In this document: in pieces, positions 1-8,279 of the stretch
Layout: each line of letters opens with the position of its first letter
Numbering within the stretch: position 1 is the first letter of the stretch
Source: Anaerolineales bacterium
GTDB lineage: Bacteria; Chloroflexota; Anaerolineae; Aggregatilineales; UBA2796
Assembly (NCBI GenBank): GCA_015075625.1
Contig: JABTTZ010000002.1
Span: forward strand, 496,001 to 560,000
DNA: 64,000 bases
Direction of reading: 5' to 3'
Notes under the pieces: model-generated
Seen by the model: the letters and a program-made list of their open reading frames with translations, nothing else
Database searches by the model: none
Told to the model about the DNA's origin: nothing
Made by a program: the position numbers and the translations under genes

Positions 1-2
1 TA

Positions 3-374
3 GAAATTGGCGAACGCGGGCTGGCAGACGCCCCCTGGTATCAGGCGCTTGATCCCGTTGCCCGTGATGCGATGAGCGCCTACGGACGCCAACTGATGGA
101 TATCCTTGTCCAGTACCTTGCCACTGGGGACGATGCCCTCCTGAAACAGGCTGAGGTTATTGGCACGCGCTATGCCGAGACGATACGGGCGCAAAACCTG
201 AAACTCTCCCAAGCGGTGCAGGGCTTTTTCATCTTTCACGATCTGCTGCTTAATGCGGTGATCCAGTGGATTGAGGCGGGACGTATGGGGGGCGATCAGG
301 GCGGCGCCCTTCGCAAAGTGAACACCTTCACCCACACGATTATCATCGCGCTGGTGGCTGCCTATGAGTCGTGA
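3..374 (+). CDS. RsbRD N-terminal-like protein, 3' part only
   Basis: The reading frame is open from the left edge, so the true start lies outside the window. The visible 123 residues are all helical in character, with conserved-looking stretches AYGRQLMDILVQYL, ARYAETI-like and GFFIFHDLLLNAV. This resembles the helical RsbRD N-terminal (non-haem-globin-like) input domain found in stress-signalling and sensor proteins of Chloroflexota and Actinobacteria. No catalytic motif is visible. The stop overlaps the sortase start by 11 bp, so the two are probably co-transcribed. The family call rests on pattern similarity only. Confidence 0.5.
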   Translation, partial: EIGERGLADAPWYQALDPVARDAMSAYGRQLMDILVQYLATGDDALLKQAEVIGTRYAETIRAQNLKLSQAVQGFFIFHDLLLNAVIQWIEAGRMGGDQGGALRKVNTFTHTIIIALVAAYES

Positions 375-1233
375 GCGAGCGCGGCGCGGTAAACGGAAGC
401 CGCCCACCGAGAATGTATCGTTCCTCGCTGGCGGGCTTCTCCTCCTTCTGACGATGGGGGGTGTCTTTCTCCTCGTTGTCACGCTCACCCAGTTTTCACG
501 TACCGTCCTTGCCCCGTCCGTCGCCGTCCTTCCCACTCCCGCCGCCGAAGGATGGTGGATGGGCGCTGTTTTTGAAAATACAGCAACACCCCCGCCCACC
601 ACAACGCCCCTCTCACTCTTTACAGGGCTGAACCCAACGGCTGCCTCCACGAGTGTTTCTGCACCGTCTCTCTTAGCCCAAACGGTGACCCCAACAGAAG
701 TTTTAGCGTGGACGCCCCCGCCGCTTCTCTCGCCAACCCCAACCGCCACCCCTCGACAAGAGCGGGCAACTGTCGTCGCCTTTGCCCCAGTGGATGTGCG
801 CCCGCCCCCATCCGATCAGTTCCGCCTCCAAATTCCCAAACTGGGGCTTGATCTCCCTGTGATCAATGCCCGCTTCACGGGGACAACATGGGATTTCAGC
901 TATATCACCTCGCAGGCGGCACACTTAGAGGGCTTGGCACTTCCCGGTGCGGGAAATACAGTGATTGGAGCGCACAGCGAACTGGCAAAACGGGCGCGGG
1001 GACCCTTCTATGACCTGAAACTGCTCCGTCCGGGGGATGTGATCAGCGTTTGGCGTGGGGGCGTGGAATACCGCTATGTTGTCCAGCGTTCGTGGTTGGT
1101 TGTCCCTTCGGATATTAGCCCCATCAATCAGAGGGTGGGGGATGTGTTGACGTTGTTAACGTGCGACGGGTACAACAGTCGCACCAGTGACTATGACACC
1201 CGTCTGATTGTTCGGGCGACGCGGACAAGCTGA
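364..1233 (+). CDS. Sortase family transpeptidase with Pro/Thr stalk
   Basis: A 289-residue membrane-anchored sortase. Residues about 19-42 form one N-terminal transmembrane helix. A Pro/Thr/Ala-rich linker spans roughly 50-150, and the sortase beta-barrel follows. The catalytic triad is visible: His204 in IGAHSE, Cys267 in LLTCDGYN and Arg280 in YDTRLIV. Sortases cleave a C-terminal sorting signal and attach the protein to a cell-surface nucleophile; the substrate cannot be told from here. The TLLTCDG version of the Cys motif and the long stalk fit the class D/E-like sortases of Gram-positive-type envelopes. The start overlaps the preceding gene by 11 bp. Confidence 0.88.
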   Translation: MSRERARRGKRKPPTENVSFLAGGLLLLLTMGGVFLLVVTLTQFSRTVLAPSVAVLPTPAAEGWWMGAVFENTATPPPTTTPLSLFTGLNPTAASTSVSAPSLLAQTVTPTEVLAWTPPPLLSPTPTATPRQERATVVAFAPVDVRPPPSDQFRLQIPKLGLDLPVINARFTGTTWDFSYITSQAAHLEGLALPGAGNTVIGAHSELAKRARGPFYDLKLLRPGDVISVWRGGVEYRYVVQRSWLVVPSDISPINQRVGDVLTLLTCDGYNSRTSDYDTRLIVRATRTS

Positions 1234-1385
1234 GTGCAAAGATGGAATGTGGACCCGCTGCTTTAAGGCTTGTCTGGTACTTGTGGATAAGGGTCGCCAT
1301 AGCCATGAGTGGGCGATCCACAAAACGATGGTCACAGGGAAAGGGGGTGGAGAGAGCCCCCGCCTCTATTTACGGAGTGAGGGTT

Positions 1386-1590
1386 TCCAAGCCCCGAAGA
1401 GGTGGTTATTCTTAGCCCGACATTTTAGCGGCGGGCGAGTGCGGGGGTGAAGGCGCGGGGCTAAAGCCGCCGCGCTAGGAATGATCACCCCGTTGGGGCT
1501 GAAAGATGCATAGCGGCTTTTTGCCTTTAAGCCCCGAAGGGGTGGCTGCTTTCAGCCCGCTGCTTCAGCGGCGGGCGACTCGCCCCTACG
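1386..1590. repeat. Cluster of three type-A palindromic repeats
   Basis: Three copies of the dispersed repeat lie in the 414-bp gap between convergent genes: 1386-1440 (plus), 1452-1504 (minus) and 1526-1590 (plus). The core is GCCCCGAAGGGGTGG, then about 12 variable bases, then AGCCCG and a GCTTTAGCGGCGGGCG-like arm. Both ends are locally palindromic. The same unit recurs in other gaps of the window. I see no credible gene in this gap. Confidence 0.8.
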
Positions 1591-1647
1591 CGGAGGCGAG
1601 GTAGGGGGATGGGGGGGTTTCTAGCAATCATTGTCGTTGGCTGCTGC

Positions 1648-4098
1648 TCAACGGACGCCCACCCCATAGATTTTCATGTAAATCTCGTACTGTTCATAAA
1701 TACGACGGACATAGGTGCGCGTTTCCTCAAAGGTGATCGCTTGCACAAACAAATCGGGATCGCTGTTGGAAATACGCAGCCATTCAGCACTGTTGCCGGG
1801 ACCGCCGTTATAAGCTGCTAACGCCGCATAGACCTTACCATCGAACACATTCAACTGCTCAGCGAGGTAGAAAATCCCAAAAGGGACGTTGATATAGGGA
1901 CGATAGAGGTCTGCCGTTTGGAAATTCGTATAGCCTAACTGACGGGCGATGTAGTCACCGGTGGGAGGGATAATCTGCATCAAGCCCCGCGCCGCCGCGC
2001 TGCTCGTCGCCCCGCCCTGAAACAAACTCTCTTGACGCATCAGGCTAAAGACCAAAAGCGGATCGAGCCCGTACCGCTGTGCGGTGGGGATCACAAGATC
2101 GTAGTAGGCGATTGGATACCGTAGGGCGGCAATCGCCTTTGGCGCATTCGCCGTAGGCACCTTTGCTCCGTCAATCAGCTTAGCTGCGGCGAAGATCGCC
2201 TCGCGGTAATGCCCGATTCGGTGGTAGTAATTTGCCAGTTGGTATAACCCCAAGGGGCTATCGCTGTACGCCTCGGTGAGTGCGGTGAATTCGGCTTGAG
2301 CTTCCTCATAGGCGGAAAGCGCCCACAGTTCCCCCCCTCGAATATAGCGGGGGTCGTTGCTGATTTGCGGGGCAACTTGCCAGAGCGGTCCTGGTGCGGT
2401 GATGGCGAAGGTTGTTCGCAGCCATGTTTCGGCAATCTCAATCTCGGTGGGGGTGTTGTATGCCCAATCGATCTGAGCGGGAGGAACGAAAGGAACACGC
2501 CCGGCGAGTAAGTCTGCTGCCCGCAAGCTATAATAACCGCCTGGGTCTGCCTTTGCTGCTTGGGTATATGCCTCGGCAGCCAATTGAGTCTCGTTTTGGA
2601 GTTGGTAGAGGCGTCCCAACCAGAGGTAGCCGGCTGCCTTCAGTTCGCCTATCCCACTGACGGCAAGCAGCGAGAACAGCCGTTGGGCGCGGGCGGGCAT
2701 ATTCGCGTTGAGCGCCGCCATCCCCCCCCGAAATAAGCCATCTTGGGCGCGTTCGTGACCGGGGTATTTCGCCCCTAAAATCTCGAAGGTGGCGAGGGAT
2801 TGCTCCATGTTGCCGACGGTGCTGTAAAGATAGCCCGCCCGCCAGATTGCCTCCGCCGCTTGGGAATTATCAGCGTGCTTTTCGGCAAATTCCATATACT
2901 TTGTGATCGCCCCTTGAACGTCATTGCTCAAAAAGAGCGTGCGCCCTTGTTCCAGCCACGCTTCGCCAAAAAACGGTGAGGTGGGGTATTGGGTGATGAT
3001 TGTTTGGAAGGATGTGTTTGCGGCGGCGACATTCCCCAATTCACGGTAAGCCTTCCCTAACAACATGTAGGTGATCGGCTCAATCTGCCCGATGGTTGTG
3101 CTGCTGGTATAGTTTTGAAAAGCGGTCACCGCGTCGGCGTAATCTTCGGCGGCAAAACTGATCCGCCCCCGAAGAAAGCTATCCACCGCCCCGCCGCGTC
3201 GCAGAATTGCCTGCATCGCTTGGTAGCCAGCGGGCGTTTCGGGGTAAGTAGCTAAAATCGCTTGGTAGCGGGCGACGGCAGCCGCATCGTTCCCCGCACG
3301 ACTGAGGGCGTTGGCGGCGGTTAGGGCAATGGCGGCGCGGTAACCATGGTTTTGGGCTGCCTCAAGGATGGCGTCGTATTGGGCGATTGCTTTTCCCACG
3401 TCGCCCGCATTCAAATAGCCCGCAGCAAGGCGCTCCCGCAGCGCCAGCAAGGGGGCAAGCCCCCGCGAGCTTTGGACGGCGAGGTCATAGTGTTCTAGTG
3501 CTTTTGCTGGACGGTTCAAATTGAGGTAGGCGTCCCCAATCCGCTCATGGGCGTAGCTATCGATGAGACCGGGGCGTTTTTGCAGGTAGATGGTGAAATC
3601 ACCGATTGCCTGTTCCCACAAGCTCAGACCGAGGTAGGCATCGCCCCGCAGAAAGTAAGCAGCCGCGGCACGTGGATCATCAGGGTAAGTGGTGAGGAAT
3701 TCGGTGAGCGCGGAAACTGCTTCTTGAAAACGCCCCTCGCGCCGTGCCGCCGCGCCCAAGCCAAACGCTGCCTCAAGACGTAGTGCCGGATCGACAGCGA
3801 GAATGGGTTGATCCAATACGGAGCGATAGACGGACACCGCCTTATCATAGTTGCCATTGTGCAGCAGCGTATCTGCCTCGGCAATGGCGATAAAGGGAGC
3901 GATGGTCGGCGTTGGCGGCACGGTTGGCGAAGGAATTGGCGTGGCAGTGGGGATAATCACCACTGCGGTAGGCAAGCTGTTGGGCGTCGCCGTGACGAGG
4001 ATGATCGGCGCAGCCTCCCGCCGACAGGCAGAGAAGCACAGGGCGAAAACGGCAACGGTGACCATGCGGGCAAAAGGGTGTGTGGGTAAACGTCTCAT
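1648..4098 (-). CDS. TPR-containing lytic transglycosylase lipoprotein
   Basis: An 816-residue exported murein hydrolase. The ATG at 4098 is chosen because it opens a lipoprotein signal peptide (MRRLPTHPFARM, then a hydrophobic core and lipobox FSAC); an upstream in-frame ATG at 4152 would bury it. A Pro/Thr stalk follows, then many TPR or Tol-Pal-type repeats (about residues 60-620), and a C-terminal SLT domain with catalytic Glu690 in RQESLF followed by ARGLMQI and AALAAYNGGPG. The family cleaves the MurNAc-GlcNAc bond of peptidoglycan, leaving 1,6-anhydro ends. Architecture matches Slt70-like enzymes, but the TPR region is longer. A TATAAT box lies 6 nt upstream of the start. Confidence 0.9.
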   Translation of the reverse strand: MRRLPTHPFARMVTVAVFALCFSACRREAAPIILVTATPNSLPTAVVIIPTATPIPSPTVPPTPTIAPFIAIAEADTLLHNGNYDKAVSVYRSVLDQPILAVDPALRLEAAFGLGAAARREGRFQEAVSALTEFLTTYPDDPRAAAAYFLRGDAYLGLSLWEQAIGDFTIYLQKRPGLIDSYAHERIGDAYLNLNRPAKALEHYDLAVQSSRGLAPLLALRERLAAGYLNAGDVGKAIAQYDAILEAAQNHGYRAAIALTAANALSRAGNDAAAVARYQAILATYPETPAGYQAMQAILRRGGAVDSFLRGRISFAAEDYADAVTAFQNYTSSTTIGQIEPITYMLLGKAYRELGNVAAANTSFQTIITQYPTSPFFGEAWLEQGRTLFLSNDVQGAITKYMEFAEKHADNSQAAEAIWRAGYLYSTVGNMEQSLATFEILGAKYPGHERAQDGLFRGGMAALNANMPARAQRLFSLLAVSGIGELKAAGYLWLGRLYQLQNETQLAAEAYTQAAKADPGGYYSLRAADLLAGRVPFVPPAQIDWAYNTPTEIEIAETWLRTTFAITAPGPLWQVAPQISNDPRYIRGGELWALSAYEEAQAEFTALTEAYSDSPLGLYQLANYYHRIGHYREAIFAAAKLIDGAKVPTANAPKAIAALRYPIAYYDLVIPTAQRYGLDPLLVFSLMRQESLFQGGATSSAAARGLMQIIPPTGDYIARQLGYTNFQTADLYRPYINVPFGIFYLAEQLNVFDGKVYAALAAYNGGPGNSAEWLRISNSDPDLFVQAITFEETRTYVRRIYEQYEIYMKIYGVGVR

Positions 4099-4104
4099 CC
4101 CCCG

Positions 4105-4110
4105 ATTATA
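4105..4110 (-). promoter_or_regulatory. TATAAT -10 box immediately upstream of lytic transglycosylase
   Basis: A perfect TATAAT lies 6 nt before the ATG at 4098, which would place transcription start at or next to the initiation codon (leaderless mRNA). I see no convincing -35 hexamer at 16-18 nt spacing. Confidence 0.4.
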
Positions 4111-4235
4111 GCCATTGTCCAGACGGGGTAGCGAGAAGGATTCACTGACCATTAGGAAATTTGGAGGGATTGGATGTGAAAGCGCAGCCAGCCCTTAGCG
4201 GCAAAACATGTGACATGTGCATTTTAAAACAGCTC

Positions 4236-4241
4236 TATAAT
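4236..4241 (+). promoter_or_regulatory. Candidate -10 box (TATAAT) for the secreted SH3-like gene
   Basis: A perfect TATAAT lies about 48 nt upstream of the start. Just upstream, near 4206-4218, is a doubled ACATGT motif (ACATGTGACATGT), which could be an operator. No good -35 hexamer is visible. Confidence 0.4.
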
Positions 4242-4288
4242 GCGTTTGTCTTGCATTCGTATCTGTTGTCGGGAAAGAGATGACCCCT

Positions 4289-4993
4289 ATGAAACGCACA
4301 TTAAGCCTCATCGTCGTTCTTGTGGTATTGGTTAGCGTGAGTCTAGTCTTACCGATTCCGGCAAAAGCAGTAAATGCGATTAGCGGGATTGCCCTGAACA
4401 GTTCCTCCGATTGTACAAGAGCAGGGATAGACCTAACCATCACTATGGATGGTACAGCCACCCGCGAAGCCGGCAGCGCCTCTATTGACGGAAGCATGTT
4501 CTACTCTTTTGAGCAGTCAACTGGCTTGGGGGGGTTTAGCGGGACATTCACCAACTATAACTACCCATTTCCCGATCAGCCTGCCAATACGATTATCACC
4601 ATTGATGGGTATATCGGCAGCACACCCCCTGATTCAAACACGGTTATTTGGACTCTCACCTATAACTGCACGACAAAAGCTGTTCTCGACTATTGCTATG
4701 GGGTTGGACCGGATAGCTGCGGGGCAGTATTTTCTGGACCAGGGCTGCCCGCCAACCGCAACTTGGTGCTGATCACCAGCGATACGGCTGTCTTTAGCGA
4801 GCCGGGCGGGAAATCCACCGGGGAAGTCCTAAAGACATGCCAAACGGCGTTTGTCCTCGACACCAGCGATGATGGCAAGTACGGACGCATCTATGTGATG
4901 GGCGGCTGGATTCCATTAGCGAACACGGCAGATGTCCCAGAGGAATATGGGCAAGCGGGATTCCCCGTTGCGCCGGGCTGCGAAGGGCGATAA
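4289..4993 (+). CDS. Secreted protein with C-terminal SH3-like domain
   Basis: A protein of about 234 residues. A Sec signal peptide is clear: MKRTLSL, a hydrophobic stretch, and a probable cut after PAKA. The ATG at 4289 is preferred over 4280 because GGAAAG then sits at proper ribosome-binding distance; an in-frame start at 4280 cannot be excluded. The middle is Ser/Thr/Gly-rich, with six or more cysteines that could form disulphides. The last 75 residues (SDTAVFSEPGGKSTGEV, then GRIYVMGGWIP) follow the bacterial SH3 pattern that commonly binds cell-wall material. Function unknown; extracellular location is well supported. Confidence 0.7.
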   Translation: MKRTLSLIVVLVVLVSVSLVLPIPAKAVNAISGIALNSSSDCTRAGIDLTITMDGTATREAGSASIDGSMFYSFEQSTGLGGFSGTFTNYNYPFPDQPANTIITIDGYIGSTPPDSNTVIWTLTYNCTTKAVLDYCYGVGPDSCGAVFSGPGLPANRNLVLITSDTAVFSEPGGKSTGEVLKTCQTAFVLDTSDDGKYGRIYVMGGWIPLANTADVPEEYGQAGFPVAPGCEGR

Positions 4994-5096
4994 CCCTTCC
5001 ATCTAGCCGTTAATCGCTTTTGAGTTGTGAAGGGGCGTCCTAATGTGGGCGCTCCCTGTCTTTCTCGCTAGTCCTCTCACCATGTGGCAAAAAATG

Positions 5097-6113
5097 CTAC
5101 CCTTGCCCCTCCTCGCGCATCGCCACTGCTTCCCGCAGTTCGTCCAGCGAAGGGGTATAATTCCCTACTTTACGAATGACGATTCCGGCGGCAAGGTTTG
5201 CCAACGCCGCCGACTGCGCATAGCTTCCCCCCGCCAGACGCGCCATGCTGACAACGGCAAGGACGGTATCCCCCGCCCCGACGGTATCGTAGACATCAGT
5301 GACCTGCGGGGCGGGAAGATGAAACGCCTCCCCCCGCGCCGGACACAGGCTGATGCCCTCTGCGCCCCGCGTTACCAAAACGACACCCTTCACTGCGTAA
5401 TCCATGGCAAGCTGCCGCCCGACTGCGGCGAATTCCTCATTGGAGGTGACTGCTTGCCGGCTGTAGCGCTGTAGTTCATCGGCGTTGCATTTCACCATGT
5501 CGAATCCGGCAAATTTCGCCAAATCCCCCTGGGCGTCGGCGGCTAAGAATAATCCCCGCGCCGCGCCGATTTGCCGCGCCGCCGCTGCCACTTTTGCCGT
5601 CACTGCGCCGCTTAGGTAATCGGAGAGGATGATCGCCTGTACGCGCTCGGCGTGGGATTCCATGACGGCGATCAAGGCGTGTTCGCTGGTCTCACTCAGC
5701 GGGTGACGACTCACCCTGTCAATCCGCGCCACCTGTTGGGGAAAGCGTAAACCCATGTGTGCCATGATGCGTGTCTTGGTCGTTGTTTGGCGGGTGGCGT
5801 CGGTGATCAGCCCATCAGGAATAATTCCCCGTGCGCTGAGAAGCTCCCGAAGCCGCTCTCCCTCGGCATCCACCCCGATGATTCCAGCTTGGATCACCCT
5901 CCCCCCAACGGCGGCGATGTTCGCAGCCGGGTTGCACGCCCCACCAGGGATGCTCTGCTGACCCTCCCATTCAAGGACGGGGATCGGCGCTTCGCGGCTT
6001 AGGCGGGCTGCTCTGCCGTGCCAGTAATCATCCAGCACCGCATCGCCCACAACAAGGGCGCGGGTGGCGGGAAACACCTTCAAAAGGGCGAGCAAATTCG
6101 TTGGGGTAGGCAT
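5097..6113 (-). CDS. PfkB-family carbohydrate kinase, RfaE/HldE kinase-domain type
   Basis: A ribokinase-fold sugar kinase of 338 residues. Near the N-terminus is VVGDAVLDDYWHG with SREAPIPVLE, followed by PGGACNPAANIAAVGG, a pattern typical of the heptose-7-phosphate kinase (RfaE domain I) branch. The C-terminal PfkB signature DTVGAGDTVLAVV carries the catalytic Asp and the anion hole. The known reaction of that branch is ATP-dependent phosphorylation of a heptose 7-phosphate; the substrate here is inferred. The adenylyltransferase half of HldE is absent. The start at 6113 removes an unconserved, cysteine-rich leader that overlaps an upstream hairpin. Confidence 0.8.
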   Translation of the reverse strand: MPTPTNLLALLKVFPATRALVVGDAVLDDYWHGRAARLSREAPIPVLEWEGQQSIPGGACNPAANIAAVGGRVIQAGIIGVDAEGERLRELLSARGIIPDGLITDATRQTTTKTRIMAHMGLRFPQQVARIDRVSRHPLSETSEHALIAVMESHAERVQAIILSDYLSGAVTAKVAAAARQIGAARGLFLAADAQGDLAKFAGFDMVKCNADELQRYSRQAVTSNEEFAAVGRQLAMDYAVKGVVLVTRGAEGISLCPARGEAFHLPAPQVTDVYDTVGAGDTVLAVVSMARLAGGSYAQSAALANLAAGIVIRKVGNYTPSLDELREAVAMREEGQG

Positions 6114-6127
6114 GGAGAAGATTTTGT

Positions 6128-6152
6128 GTGGAGCGCAGCATCGGCGCTCCAC
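6128..6152 (-). terminator. Perfect 9-bp hairpin between DUF6159 and kinase genes
   Basis: GTGGAGCGC and GCGCTCCAC flank a 7-nt loop, just after the stop of the DUF6159 gene and before the kinase start. There is no U-tract, so it is either a weak terminator, an mRNA end-stabiliser, or a remnant of a dispersed repeat. Confidence 0.35.
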
Positions 6153-6171
6153 GAAACACATCAGAATACCT

Positions 6172-7065
6172 TTAGATACCTTTTGGCTTGAACGCGCCGC
6201 TGATCAACGCTGATTCGACGCCATCCATGGTGGGGATGGTGCCTGTCTTAGCATATTGGTAGACGAGGGCGCGGAACACGCCACCAAGCGTCCCGCCAAT
6301 CACGGAGACCACCGCAATAGCGATAACCACAACGACAATGGCTGCGACGACGCCAAGATTAAAACCCATTGCCCCGAATAAGCCGCCGATGAGCAGCCCC
6401 AAAAGGGCGATCCCAAAACTGATCAAGCCGAGAGCCAGCGACAACCCCGCCCCACCGATGATTTGCTCCCCCCATGTCTTTTTGAGGTAAGCAACGCTAC
6501 CCTTCAGCGCCTCAAGAGGCTGTTTATCTTCATCAACAATGATGGGGATGGTGAGGAAGGAGGCTACCTCCCACGCAAATTCAGCAAGGCTGGCGAGAAG
6601 CGAGGCGATGATCGCCATAGCGATATTGTCGCTTTTGCGTGCCTGATTGCGCACCATTTGCAGCACCATGCCCACCGTCGCCGTGATCAACGACCAAATG
6701 AAGAGTTTCCCCAAGCGGCTGTTCGCTGCTTTGAAGCCATCTTGCACGGTAGGATCGCCACCCCGAATACGGATCAAAACCGCCGCCGTCAGTGCCGCCG
6801 CCATGTAGTTGACGACCATACTGATCACAAGGTAGTAAAAAAACAGGGCGACCAGACCAAGTAGGTTGAAATCACCCCCCCGCCCGCGCCCATCCATCCC
6901 CGGCACGCGAATGCCGAGGGCAAGGGCAAGCAAGAAGAAGACAATCGAGATCAAAATTGTCAAGATAGAGGCGAGGACGGGAAACGTCGTCAGTTCCTTG
7001 TCTTGGCGCAGGACATTCCATGTTGTTTTGAGCAGACGCCAACTGCGTCCGAATGCAGCAAACAT
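6172..7065 (-). CDS. DUF6159-like integral membrane protein
   Basis: A 297-residue polytopic membrane protein. The ATG at 7065 is preceded by GGGGAGAA at good spacing and begins MFAAFGRSWRLLKTTWNVL, then DKELTTFPVL, the N-terminal signature I associate with DUF6159. I count about five to six hydrophobic segments, with Gly/Val/Ile-rich stretches in the C-terminal half. A cytosolic loop contains DEDKQPLEALKGSVAYLKKTW. No catalytic residues are evident and the function is unknown. It is divergently transcribed from the five-gene cluster starting at 7182. Confidence 0.65.
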   Translation of the reverse strand: MFAAFGRSWRLLKTTWNVLRQDKELTTFPVLASILTILISIVFFLLALALGIRVPGMDGRGRGGDFNLLGLVALFFYYLVISMVVNYMAAALTAAVLIRIRGGDPTVQDGFKAANSRLGKLFIWSLITATVGMVLQMVRNQARKSDNIAMAIIASLLASLAEFAWEVASFLTIPIIVDEDKQPLEALKGSVAYLKKTWGEQIIGGAGLSLALGLISFGIALLGLLIGGLFGAMGFNLGVVAAIVVVVIAIAVVSVIGGTLGGVFRALVYQYAKTGTIPTMDGVESALISGAFKPKGI

Positions 7066-7181
7066 AGGTATTTCTCCCCATGACGCTAGATGTACAGCAG
7101 AAAGTGTACCACTGAAACGGATTTTGGAATCGGTTTCAAATCGTAATAGTGTTTGTAATGTGAAAAGTGTAAATAGAAAGT

Positions 7182-8237
7182 ATGCCAAACGTAACACCAG
7201 CCCCACCGAAAACAGCATCGCTCTCTCTTTCCCCGCTGCGTTTGGAGCGCATGGGGGCGGGTTTAGAAACACTCGCCCTCTGGCTTTGTGATTTGATTGA
7301 AGGGGGCTTCAATGCCTTCCGCATCCAGCGCAACCAAGCGGCTTGGGATGAAATCATCACCCGCATGGTGGATGCTGAACTTCCGGGTGTGGTGAGTGCG
7401 CTGCGCCGCCTCAAATGGGTTTCCAATACCCGTGCGGAATGGGCGGACTATCTTTTAGAAGGGACAAGCCGTTTATACCTCATGGCAGAGGCATTTCAAC
7501 GCCGCCACCAGCTTACCGAGCCTGAGCAAGCCGATCTCTATCTTGCCTTAGGCTGCCAACCAACTGCCGAGGAGATTGCGTCTGCGCCTGCCGTAAAAGA
7601 TACATGGTACATCGTAGGGCTTCGCTCTGAGCGGGATACGGAGAGCCATCTCCCGCCTATCCCACCCTTTTTGCCTAGCCCACCGACCAACGAGGAACAT
7701 CATGTCCACCGAATATGGCTGTGGGGCGCTCATTCACGGCGGTGGGCGCTTTTAAGTGTTTCCGGGTGGGCATTGAAACAAGGGGAGACACTGCTTGCGC
7801 CGGGGAATAAACTCAAAACGGAGATCGTTTATTTCCCCTCTATGTCGCCACTGCGTGGGGCGCTGCGCCATGTCCCCGTTGAACACTTGATCCCTGATGC
7901 CTCAGGCGCAATCACCCCGCCCCTCACACAGATGCGGGGGGAGAAAACACCCACTGCCGCGCTTGATGCCGCTGCGAGACGCTTTGCCCAAAATCCCTGG
8001 CTCGAACGCCTCCCCTTTCTATTGGAAGGAGTCACACCGATCCTACGGGAAGATGGCAGATGGGCGTTTGCCGGCGCAGCAGAGGAGCCGATTATTGTTA
8101 CATCGCCCCTTTTTAGAAAAGGGTGGGAAGTTCTCGCCGTCAGTGGCGGTAAGCCGGTGACGCTCTTTGGGGAGTGGAACGGGAGCAGCCTGTTTCCCCT
8201 GGCTATTTTCACGCCACATCAAACCGTCTGGCTCTGA
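7182..8237 (+). CDS. Homologue of the C-terminal part of SWIM zinc-finger cluster proteins
   Basis: A 351-residue protein at the head of the MoxR/VWA cluster. The segment AGLETLALWLCDLIEGGF ... ITRMVDAELPGVVSALRRL matches the region that follows the zinc finger in the SWIM-domain proteins usually encoded next to DUF5691/DUF5682 genes. Here no CxCx(n)CxH SWIM motif exists; the protein begins directly at the post-SWIM part. It may be a natural short form or a truncated gene. The downstream DUF5691 gene starts 42 bp after its stop. It probably acts as the substrate- or partner-binding member of the system (inference). Confidence 0.6.
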   Translation: MPNVTPAPPKTASLSLSPLRLERMGAGLETLALWLCDLIEGGFNAFRIQRNQAAWDEIITRMVDAELPGVVSALRRLKWVSNTRAEWADYLLEGTSRLYLMAEAFQRRHQLTEPEQADLYLALGCQPTAEEIASAPAVKDTWYIVGLRSERDTESHLPPIPPFLPSPPTNEEHHVHRIWLWGAHSRRWALLSVSGWALKQGETLLAPGNKLKTEIVYFPSMSPLRGALRHVPVEHLIPDASGAITPPLTQMRGEKTPTAALDAAARRFAQNPWLERLPFLLEGVTPILREDGRWAFAGAAEEPIIVTSPLFRKGWEVLAVSGGKPVTLFGEWNGSSLFPLAIFTPHQTVWL

Positions 8238-8279
8238 TCATGATCATATGCATACACCGCGTGTGAAAGGATGCCTACG

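Noticed and set aside
1208-1450. Plus-strand frame after the sortase
   Set aside because: It overlaps the sortase end and a type-A repeat; no ribosome-binding site and no protein-like pattern.
1386-1590. CRISPR array
   Set aside because: The repeats are palindromic, alternate in orientation, vary in sequence and spacing, and there are no cas genes.
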